Of a stretch of DNA of 9,514 nt, positions 1 through 5,246 are shown piece after piece. Position numbers and translations under genes: made by a program. The stretch spans positions 1-9,514 of the forward strand of contig JAITFA010000104.1 of the NCBI GenBank assembly GCA_031281685.1. Direction: 5' to 3'. The first letter of the stretch is position 1. Each line of letters starts with the position of its first letter. This DNA comes from Treponema sp. (lineage in GTDB: Bacteria > Spirochaetota > Spirochaetia > Treponematales > Breznakiellaceae). The notes beneath the pieces were generated by a model. The model had not been told where the DNA came from. It did not search any database and worked only from the letters and a program-made list of their open reading frames with translations.

Positions 1-2
1 AT

Positions 3-332
3 GTTTGTGTCATGGTCTGGGAAGCGCATAAACCGCACGACGCGACAATGACTACATTCTTTGGTTATTATAAAGATGACGGTTTTGTTAAGGCAAAAAA
101 GCTGGGGCGTATCGACAAGGTTAACAAATGGCAAAGCATTGAAGACGTGTGGCTGAGACTTTATCGTGAGCGTGAGACTAGGGAAGGGTTAAGTGTCAAA
201 AAAGCCGTCACATGGGACGATGAATGGCTTTGCGAAACGTATATGGAAACGGATTATTCCGTATTGACGCGGGACGATTTTCAGGAAACGGTGAATAATT
301 ATCTGGCGTATTTAGTGAAATCAAGACAATAG
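3..332 (+). CDS. N6-adenine DNA methyltransferase (HsdM/BcgIA-like), C-terminal fragment
   Basis: The reading frame is open from the first bases of the window, so only about the last 109 codons of a longer gene are visible. The stretch VWEAHKPHDATMTTFFGYYKDD followed by GFVKAKKLGRID resembles, from memory, the C-terminal end of class I SAM-dependent N6-adenine methyltransferases that work with a specificity subunit. The catalytic NPPY motif would lie upstream, outside the window. The stop codon (TAG, 330-332) is one base before the ATG of the S gene. That gene has no clear ribosome binding site of its own, so the two are probably translationally coupled. The enzyme would methylate adenine at the site chosen by the S protein. 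If it is BcgIA-like, the same chain would also carry a nuclease domain at its N-terminus, which cannot be seen here. The methyltransferase family call is fairly secure; the exact subtype is not. Confidence 0.72.
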   Translation, partial: VCVMVWEAHKPHDATMTTFFGYYKDDGFVKAKKLGRIDKVNKWQSIEDVWLRLYRERETREGLSVKKAVTWDDEWLCETYMETDYSVLTRDDFQETVNNYLAYLVKSRQ

Positions 333-333
333 C

Positions 334-1269
334 ATGAAAACCATAGAAGATTTATTTGATATAAAATACGGAATCAACCTCGAACTTAACGCATGTGAAA
401 TAACGAGGGATAAAGACGGGATAAATTTTGTCGCAAGAACAGCGGAAAATAACGGAGTTGTCGCCAAAGTAAAACCCATTGCCCATAAAACACCGCAACC
501 CGCTGGAGTATTGACCTGCGCCGGCGGGGGCAGCGTGTTATCGACATTTGTCCAGACTGAGCCGTTTTACAGCGGACGGGATTTATATATTCTTGCTCCT
601 AAAAACGAAATGCGGTTGGAAGAAAAATTGTTTTATTGCCATTGTATCAAGATGAACGCTTACCGCTACCGCTATGGCAGACAGGCAAACAAGACGCTCA
701 AAGATATAAAATTGCCGGAATTACCCGGTTGGTTGAAAACATATACAATAGATTACTCACGAATTGAAATCGGGATTGAACAGAAAGAAATGCCGCTTGA
801 TGTTTCAAAGTGGAAAGAGTTTAAGATAAATGATTTGTTTGAAGTAAGGGGAACAATAACGACAAAGATAGAGTATCTTGTATCGCGGGGCCATGGAAAT
901 TATCCTTATGTAACAACTCAGTCGTCTCATAACGGCGTGGAAGGCTTCTACAATTATTATACGGAAGAAGGCAATGTACTGGTTATTGACAGCGCTGTAG
1001 CGGGTTTCTGCTCATATCAGGGGCGTGATTTTTCGGCAAGCGATCATGTCGAGAAACTTATTCCGCGCTTCGCCTGCAATACATACATAGGGCTTTTTAT
1101 AGTTACCATAATCAACCTTGATAATTACCGGTATAATTACGGCAGAAAACGCAATCAGAAAAAGATAAAAGACTCTGTTGTTAAATTACCTGCCGATGCA
1201 AACGGTAATCCAGACTGGCAATTTATGGAAAATTATATAAAGGCATTGCCATATTCTGATAAAATATGA
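334..1269 (+). CDS. DNA specificity (S) subunit of a type I or BcgI-like restriction-modification system
   Basis: This 311-aa protein has two target-recognition domains in tandem. The first (about residues 1-135) ends in AYRYRYGRQANKTLKDIKLP. The second (about 158-311) begins WKEFKINDLFEVRG and ends in a matching segment with NYRYNYGRKRNQKKIKD followed by LP. This internal duplication is the usual S-subunit layout: each half contacts one half of a split recognition site. The C-terminal stretch GNPDWQFMENYIKALPYSD is typical of the family as I know it. The protein is shorter than usual type I HsdS (about 400 aa or more), and the linker between the domains (about 130-157) is too short for the long central helix of HsdS. 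Both points fit BcgIB-like S proteins better. It sits one base after the methyltransferase gene. No restriction (R) gene is visible downstream, so it must lie upstream or be fused to the methyltransferase. Confidence 0.85.
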   Translation: MKTIEDLFDIKYGINLELNACEITRDKDGINFVARTAENNGVVAKVKPIAHKTPQPAGVLTCAGGGSVLSTFVQTEPFYSGRDLYILAPKNEMRLEEKLFYCHCIKMNAYRYRYGRQANKTLKDIKLPELPGWLKTYTIDYSRIEIGIEQKEMPLDVSKWKEFKINDLFEVRGTITTKIEYLVSRGHGNYPYVTTQSSHNGVEGFYNYYTEEGNVLVIDSAVAGFCSYQGRDFSASDHVEKLIPRFACNTYIGLFIVTIINLDNYRYNYGRKRNQKKIKDSVVKLPADANGNPDWQFMENYIKALPYSDKI

Positions 1270-1270
1270 A

Positions 1271-1397
1271 ATGCCTCCCCGCCGAAAAATCGCGCGTTAG
1301 CCATAGCGTGCAGTCATAGACTGCACGCTATAACCCGCGCTGAAAGCACATTATGGCGTCTAATGCGAGATACGCGCGCGTTTATTCATGTCCGCTC
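1271..1397 (+). pseudogene. Possible relic of a DUF559 (Vsr-like endonuclease) gene start
   Basis: An ATG at 1271 opens MPPRRKIAR and then stops at 1298. After the palindrome, in another frame from about 1330, the sequence reads TRAESTLWRLMRDTRAF before losing any likeness and reaching a stop near 1396. The spacing T-AE--LW-L-R matches the N-terminal consensus of DUF559 proteins as I remember it. A frameshift across the hairpin would join the two pieces. No later part of the domain is present, because the convergent gene begins there. This rests on about 25 residues and could be chance, so it is a tentative call. Confidence 0.25.
1285..1339 (-). terminator. Hairpin terminator between convergent genes
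   Basis: A perfect 13-bp stem (1303-1315 pairs with 1319-1331, loop ATA) is extended by imperfect pairing of 1291-1298 with 1332-1339. On the minus strand the hairpin is followed by ATTTTT (1290-1285), which makes a plausible intrinsic terminator for the leftward OadG cluster. On the plus strand there is no T-run, but the hairpin lies 34 bases after the S gene stop and may also protect or end that transcript. Confidence 0.7.
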
Positions 1398-1646
1398 ATT
1401 TTTACGATAGTCGATTACCGCCGCTGTTATTGCGGCGGTAACTTCAGGGCTTATTGTTTCATTTGCGCTTTTTGGCGCTTCTGTTTTGAGCGGTTTAGGC
1501 TGCGCGTCTTGATCCAGTCCTAATTTGTGAATCAGCTTTCCAAGCAGATCAATACAAATGATCATGATCCACAGAAAAACGAAAACAACAGCCATGCCAA
1601 GCAGGGTGAGTATCATGCTTTGCTGAAACATTTCCATGATAGTCAT
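1386..1646 (-). CDS. oadG: Sodium pump decarboxylase gamma subunit (OadG-like)
   Basis: This 86-aa protein has the OadG/MmdD layout. A single N-terminal membrane helix (about residues 11-32, rich in V, F, I and L) is followed by a cytoplasmic IDLLGKLIHKLG segment, a Pro/Ala/Lys linker (about 45-65), and a C-terminal helix SPEVTAAITAAVIDYRKNE, the usual pattern of this family. The gamma subunit anchors and assembles the biotin-dependent decarboxylase (alpha) on the membrane pump (beta), which exports Na+ when oxaloacetate or methylmalonyl-CoA is decarboxylated. The alpha and beta genes are not next to it: the next gene downstream is the convergent S gene. Its ATG overlaps the EIIA stop (ATGA at 1643-1646), with AAGGAG five bases before the start, so translation is coupled. 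A second Met at residue 4 is a less likely start. Confidence 0.78.
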   Translation of the reverse strand: MTIMEMFQQSMILTLLGMAVVFVFLWIMIICIDLLGKLIHKLGLDQDAQPKPLKTEAPKSANETISPEVTAAITAAVIDYRKNERT

Positions 1647-2113
1647 GCTGGCTCCTTAATGCTGCCTTGTTCAAAGCGGCACAAAATATTGTGGAAGTCC
1701 TGAGCGCTTTTTGCCTCCTGTATTTCTGAAAGCATCTGGGGATCAAGCAGTTTTAACAGCTTGCTCAGAAAAGTAAGATGCTTTTCACGGTGATCACAGC
1801 TCATCAGGACCATGAAAATATAGTGTACGGTTTCCTTCATTTCCGTATCGTATTCGATGCCTGCGCGGGAAATGCCAACCACGCCAACAATGCCGTTGAG
1901 CGTATGGCAATAGCCATGCGGTATTGCGATGCCCGGCGCAACCGCAGTGTTCATTTGGCTTTCCCGCGTTGTTATTGCTTCAAGCAGGTCCTGATGATTA
2001 AGTTCAGGGTGCTGGGCAGTAATTGTCGCGACCAGTTCCTCAAAAACTTCGTCTTTTGTTTCGCTTTCAAGGTTCAGCTTGATGTGCTGTACATCGAAGA
2101 TTTCACTCAACAT
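1643..2113 (-). CDS. PTS EIIA domain protein, fructose/nitrogen (PtsN-like) type
   Basis: This 156-aa stand-alone EIIA domain matches the usual length of the EIIA-fructose/mannitol/Ntr family. The phosphoacceptor histidine is H66 within VAPGIAIPHGY, the family's signature. The preceding LLEAITTRESQMNTAV and the later VHYIFMVLMSCDHREKHLTFLSKLLKLL also fit. The protein would accept phosphate from HPr and either pass it to a sugar permease or, as in PtsN, act as a regulator. No EIIB or EIIC gene is nearby, which favours a regulatory role. Its ATG overlaps the stop of the upstream 76-aa gene (TAATG at 2111-2115), and a good ribosome binding site (TAAGGAGG) lies inside the end of that gene. Co-expression with an OadG-type subunit is unusual and may hint at a link between PTS phosphorylation state and the sodium pump; that is inference. 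Confidence 0.88.
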   Translation of the reverse strand: MLSEIFDVQHIKLNLESETKDEVFEELVATITAQHPELNHQDLLEAITTRESQMNTAVAPGIAIPHGYCHTLNGIVGVVGISRAGIEYDTEMKETVHYIFMVLMSCDHREKHLTFLSKLLKLLDPQMLSEIQEAKSAQDFHNILCRFEQGSIKEPA

Positions 2114-2343
2114 TATTCCTTTACCTCCTTATGACTTGACCGATACTCAAGATACAGTTGAACGGGCATTACAAATAGGCCGATGATGCCGCTTATGCCC
2201 AGCCCAGACGCCAGAATTGCTTGACCAAATGAGTAAACAATCGCAATAGAATGCTGCGCGATTCCAAGAATAATACCAATGGCAAAAGCCACCAGTAACG
2301 ATACTCCAAAGAGTTTCCAAAAGAGAGACCAAAATTTGTCCAT
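2113..2343 (-). CDS. Small two-helix membrane protein of unknown function
   Basis: I do not recognise this 76-aa protein. It begins MDKFWSLFWKLFGVS, an amphipathic aromatic start, and has two hydrophobic stretches likely to span the membrane (about residues 13-33 and 37-63) with Gly-rich packing (GLGISGIIGLFV). The tail YRSSHKEVKE is short and charged. The start is well supported: AAGGAGG lies seven bases before the ATG. It is the first intact gene of the leftward cluster and overlaps the EIIA gene by one base, so it is probably made together with EIIA and OadG. Its position suggests a membrane partner for one of them, but nothing in the sequence shows which. Confidence 0.7.
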   Translation of the reverse strand: MDKFWSLFWKLFGVSLLVAFAIGIILGIAQHSIAIVYSFGQAILASGLGISGIIGLFVMPVQLYLEYRSSHKEVKE

Positions 2344-2571
2344 GGCAAAACCTCCTTATCCCTAATCAAGATTGGGATTCCGGTGAATTGGCTGATTGTT
2401 TTGATGTTTTCTATAAAAACACCACAATCATCCAATATAAAACTGCAGAAAGCTCCAACAACAAGCGGCATCAGAAAGCTGAAGATAAATCCTTCAGGCG
2501 ACGCTTGCAAGAGGAAATTAAAATGGGTGCGGAGAAAAGAGCGGTATCAAATTCGGAGTTTCAGGAGGATT

Positions 2572-2948
2572 TTATTTTTTAATACGCTGTAATGTATTCG
2601 CATACTCGTGATGAATGACGATTGAGAACAGATCGGCATGATTAAGAGGGAGGCGGCGCGCTGAAAGCTCATGCACAAGAGGGAAAAGCGGACTCGGCCT
2701 AATTTGATAAACATTGACGACGACGCTTCCGCCGGATCCTGCATCAAGAAGTTTTCCATAGGGTCGAAAATGGTGTCCTGTATGTTTTCTATTTCGGATT
2801 GTACAGTCTGATAAGGTATCAGCGCGGCGAATGAAAACGTTCCCAATATGGAAACGGCGGTGTAAATCATGAGGATGAGAGAAAGCAGTCTTCTTCGCGC
2901 AAACCAAAGCATATCCATACGCATACCATAAAATAAGATTTTTAGCAA
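2572..2948 (-). pseudogene. Frameshifted small membrane-anchored protein gene
   Basis: Two minus-strand frames each look protein-like over only part of this stretch. The first part, from about 2948 or from the ATGs just inside it to about 2765, encodes a basic start, one membrane helix (LLSLILMIYTAVSILGTFSF) and then VQSEIENIQDTIFDP. Past that point this frame becomes unconvincing. The frame one base back takes over with GKLLDAGSGGSVVVNVYQIR, then PSPLFPLVHELSARRLPLNH and IVIHHEYANTLQRIKK before TAA at 2572. A single missing base near 2760-2766 would explain this, giving an ancestral protein of about 120 aa with an N-terminal anchor. I do not recognise the family. No clear ribosome binding site precedes the candidate starts. 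A sequencing error is also possible. Confidence 0.35.
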
Positions 2949-2989
2949 GCGGGTGTTTAGGTCCGCTTACGTTTAAGCTGAATAGCTTG

Positions 2990-3019
2990 AGCTTACCCTA
3001 TGGCGCAAAAGCGTGTCAA
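2990..3019 (-). promoter_or_regulatory. Weak sigma70-like promoter candidate for the leftward genes
   Basis: On the minus strand a perfect TTGACA (3019-3014) is followed after 18 bases by TAAGCT (2995-2990), a poor -10 box. It lies about 40 bases upstream of the frameshifted gene and could drive it and the 76-aa/EIIA/OadG cluster. Only the -35 box is good. Confidence 0.22.
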
Positions 3020-3173
3020 GCGGTTTTTGCAAAAAACATATCCTCTGGCAAAGAATGACGGCGAGTTGAGACCGCCACACCTTATCGCATTGCTCGCGTA
3101 TGAGACATTTGTCCCGAAGAAAGCGTTCCGCGTGGCACAGCGGCTTGAAATCCATTATGCGCTTTGCAGGAAT

Positions 3174-3299
3174 GGGTCGGGCGTTGGCAAGAGCGGCTCA
3201 TTCTGCGGCAAGAGCGGGTCGGGCGTTGGCAGTAACAGTGTGGGCGTTGGCAAGAGCGGCTCATTCTGCGGCAAGAATGGGTCGGAAGTTGGCAAGGGC
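3174..3299. repeat. 21-bp minisatellite, six units
   Basis: Units start at 3174, 3195, 3216, 3237, 3258 and 3279. Two unit types occur: one like GGGTCGGGCGTTGGCAAGAGC and one like GGCTCATTCTGCGGCAAGAGC. A 35-bp block is repeated without change at 3179-3213 and 3242-3276, a higher-order period of 63 bp. As 21 is a multiple of three, all frames show a seven-residue period (GSGVGKS, GSFCGKS and so on in one plus frame). The perfect 63-bp copy suggests recent duplication. Confidence 0.9.
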
Positions 3300-3401
3300 G
3301 GTTGGCTCAACATTGCTGAGGTTGAACGCTTCGTGTTGTGAAGGCAGGGTTTGGGAACGAGAAAGGATGATAGAATGTTGCCGCGATCTCTCTCTTTTTT
3401 C

Positions 3402-3431
3402 TTGCTTCCTTATGGAAAAGAGTGTTAAAAT
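3402..3431 (+). promoter_or_regulatory. Candidate sigma70 promoter of the sugar ABC operon
   Basis: TTGCTT (3402-3407) and TAAAAT (3426-3431) are separated by 18 bases. The -10 box differs from consensus at one position; the -35 box keeps only TTG. The predicted start of transcription, near 3438, leaves a leader of about 44 bases before the binding-protein ATG and falls on the operator candidate. Confidence 0.5.
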
Positions 3432-3436
3432 GTGTG

Positions 3437-3452
3437 TGGAAATCGTTTTCAA
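3437..3452. promoter_or_regulatory. LacI/CcpA-type operator candidate
   Basis: The minus strand reads TTGAAAACGATTTCCA. The core TGAAAACGATTTCC agrees with the catabolite-responsive consensus TGWAANCGNTNWCA at all but the last base, and the central CG is typical of LacI-family operators. It covers the predicted transcription start, where a repressor would block the operon. A larger imperfect inverted repeat (GTGTGGAAA with TTTCCAACAC, 3434-3464) surrounds it. Confidence 0.45.
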
Positions 3453-3481
3453 GGTTTCCAACACTATTTTAGGAGGACATT

Positions 3482-5149
3482 ATGTCTTTGAAAAGAATCG
3501 TTTTTGTAGCTTCCTGCCTGCTTTTGGCGGCGGGAATGGTCTTTGCCAGTGGCGCGCAGTCAGGAACAAGCGCCGCTCCAGCAACTAGCGGCGGTAAGCC
3601 GGTATTGGTCATTGGGATGGAGTCAAACTCCTTTATCACAGATTACAAGAACAACTACTTAACCAAGTATCTTGAAAATCTGCACAACATCGAAATCCAG
3701 TTCTATATGCTGCCGGAAGCTCCAGCGGACATCAGAACTAAGGTATCGCTCATGGTTGCGTCTAATGACCTGCCCGACATTATCATCACCGACGATCTCA
3801 CGGCGGAGTCAATTTTCGACTATGGGAGCAAGGGCGCGTTTATTCAGCTCGATAAGTACCTCGCCAGCCCGACCACTGCCCCGAACTTTTACAAAATACC
3901 TGAGGACGACCGCCAGGACTACCTGCGGTTCATCACTGCCTCAGACGGGCATATCTATAACCTCGCCCGTTATGAGCCTGAGACCTGGAACTTGACGCCA
4001 AGCCGCCAGTACATCAACAAGGCGTGGCTCGATAAGCTGGGCTTGCCCGTTCCGTCCACCACTGAAGAGTTCCGGCAGACTCTCATCGCCTTCCGCGACC
4101 GCGATCCTAACGGCAATGGCCGCAAGGACGAAATCGGCATCACTGGCTGGTTCAGAGCTACTTACGGCGAGAATCCGGTACTGGCGCTTATGAATTCGTT
4201 CATTTTCTGCGGCGGCTTAAACGGTCTTGCGCTTGACGACAGCGGCGCTAAGGTTATCGCGCCCTTTACTGAGGCGAATTACCGCAAGGGCTTGCAGTAT
4301 ATGAACACCCTGTTTAAGGATGGAACCCTGTCGCCGTCGGTATTCACCAATGACCAGCAGCAGTACCGCGCTGATTTGAATAACAATCCTCCGGTTGTGG
4401 GCTTTGCCACTGCGGGAAGCATCAGCAACTGGCCCCAGGCGTCTATTGATAGTAACGCCAACTTCGCTGAAATGAGGATGATCCCTCCGTTCAAAGGTCC
4501 TGACGGTTTTGCCTATAGTCCCTACCTCGGCTTTGTTCCGAACAACTCCACGTTTATCACGTCCAAAGCGCGGGATAAAGACCTTGCCTTCAAAGTGATG
4601 GATTCCATGCTTGACAACACAATCTCCATCATTCAGCGTTTTGGCGAGGAAGGCGTTGACTGGTCGCGGAAACCTGAAGACCTTGCCAAAGACAGCAATG
4701 CTTATGTTGCTATGGGTATCTATCCGTCCTTGTCCATTGTTGAAATAACCGACATCTGGAATGCGCCCTCCAACAAGTTCTGGCATAATCAGGGACCGCG
4801 CTATGCTTCCATGCAGCAGGGCAATACCCGCGGCAGTCTCATGGCGCCCTATAAGCCGGACTCCTACGCGGCAATGGTCAATGGGTACAACTATCAGTAC
4901 AACCTCGAAGCCCATCCCAAGCACATCTTGCCGTCGCCGTTGAAGTATACAGCCAGTGAAAGCGAGCGGAACGTTGAGGCTATTGTCAATGTTCAAGACT
5001 ATGTGCTTCAAGCTGTCGCTGAGTTCATCACTGGCGCACGGGATGTCAATAACGACACAGTGTGGAACAACTACCTGCGCGATCTGAACAACATGGGTCT
5101 CCAGACCTGGCTGAGTACAGCTCAGGCTGCTTACGACCGCGTGAAGTAA
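3482..5149 (+). CDS. Carbohydrate ABC transporter solute-binding protein (LplA/AlgQ-like)
   Basis: This 555-aa extracellular binding protein has a signal peptide (basic MSLKR, hydrophobic core to about residue 19, likely cleavage after VFA at about 22). It lacks a lipobox cysteine, so it should be free in the periplasm rather than lipid-anchored. The mature part follows the family 1 binding-protein pattern: MVASNDLPDIIITDDL (about 91-106), ASDGHIYNLARYE, and INKAWLDKLGLPVPSTTEEF (about 178-197). Residues 206-217 (DRDPNGNGRKDE) form an EF-hand-like calcium loop, as in the AlgQ alginate-binding proteins and LplA-like proteins. The length fits that large-oligosaccharide subgroup. The start is supported by AGGAGG five bases upstream. 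It is the first gene of the operon, behind a promoter and operator candidate. The substrate is not shown by the sequence; an oligosaccharide is likely from the family and from the linked GH109-like gene. Confidence 0.93.
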   Translation: MSLKRIVFVASCLLLAAGMVFASGAQSGTSAAPATSGGKPVLVIGMESNSFITDYKNNYLTKYLENLHNIEIQFYMLPEAPADIRTKVSLMVASNDLPDIIITDDLTAESIFDYGSKGAFIQLDKYLASPTTAPNFYKIPEDDRQDYLRFITASDGHIYNLARYEPETWNLTPSRQYINKAWLDKLGLPVPSTTEEFRQTLIAFRDRDPNGNGRKDEIGITGWFRATYGENPVLALMNSFIFCGGLNGLALDDSGAKVIAPFTEANYRKGLQYMNTLFKDGTLSPSVFTNDQQQYRADLNNNPPVVGFATAGSISNWPQASIDSNANFAEMRMIPPFKGPDGFAYSPYLGFVPNNSTFITSKARDKDLAFKVMDSMLDNTISIIQRFGEEGVDWSRKPEDLAKDSNAYVAMGIYPSLSIVEITDIWNAPSNKFWHNQGPRYASMQQGNTRGSLMAPYKPDSYAAMVNGYNYQYNLEAHPKHILPSPLKYTASESERNVEAIVNVQDYVLQAVAEFITGARDVNNDTVWNNYLRDLNNMGLQTWLSTAQAAYDRVK

Positions 5150-5167
5150 GAAGAAACGCAACTCATT

Positions 5168-5223
5168 GGCGCGGAGAGCCGGCGCTTGCTCGCTCTCCGC
5201 GCCTTCGCGTGAGACTATCTCAC
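5168..5223 (+). promoter_or_regulatory. Two intercistronic hairpins after the binding-protein gene
   Basis: A perfect 12-bp GC-rich stem (GGCGCGGAGAGC at 5168-5179 with its complement at 5192-5203, 12-base loop) is followed by a second hairpin, GTGAGA-CTA-TCTCAC (5209-5223). No T-run follows, so full termination is unlikely. Stems in this place usually stabilise the upstream mRNA or reduce read-through, giving more binding protein than permease. Confidence 0.7.
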
Positions 5224-5246
5224 TACTATCTAAGGAAGGAAAGGAT

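Larger units (their letters stand above)
2949..3401. other. Gap without a convincing gene, holding a minisatellite
   Basis: Short open frames exist on both strands, but none has a ribosome binding site or a recognisable product, and their most regular part is caused by the 21-bp repeat at 3174-3299. One plus frame from ATG 3000 reads MAQKRVKRFLQKTYPLAKND and runs into the repeat. A minus frame covers 3155-2973. Either could be the decayed remains of a gene. The right end (about 3320-3400) shows nothing I can name. Confidence 0.5.

Noticed and set aside
2400..2470. Minus-strand promoter around TTGGAT and TATAGA upstream of the 76-aa gene
   Set aside because: The spacing of 14 bases is too short for a sigma70 promoter and no better -35 box lies at 16-18 bases.
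3174..3299. CRISPR array
   Set aside because: Units are 21 bp, directly adjacent and without unique spacers, so this is a tandem minisatellite.
3000..3341. Plus-strand open frame ending in Gly/Ser heptapeptides as a real secreted or structural protein
   Set aside because: There is no ribosome binding site before the ATG and no signal peptide, and the N-terminal part has no recognisable likeness. Kept only as a possibility within the gap entry.
3482..3570. Lipoprotein signal in the solute-binding protein
   Set aside because: There is no cysteine near the cleavage region (VFASGAQSG); the only early Cys (residue 12) lies inside the hydrophobic core.
3100..3588. Plus-strand open frame running through the minisatellite and into the binding-protein gene
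   Set aside because: Its periodic Ala/Arg sequence is created by the 21-bp repeat, and it overlaps the promoter, operator and the start of the confident gene at 3482.
5166..5246. N-terminal extension of the first permease from ATG 5166
   Set aside because: The extension is encoded by the hairpin region and lacks a ribosome binding site, while ATG 5247 has a good one and gives the usual family N-terminus.
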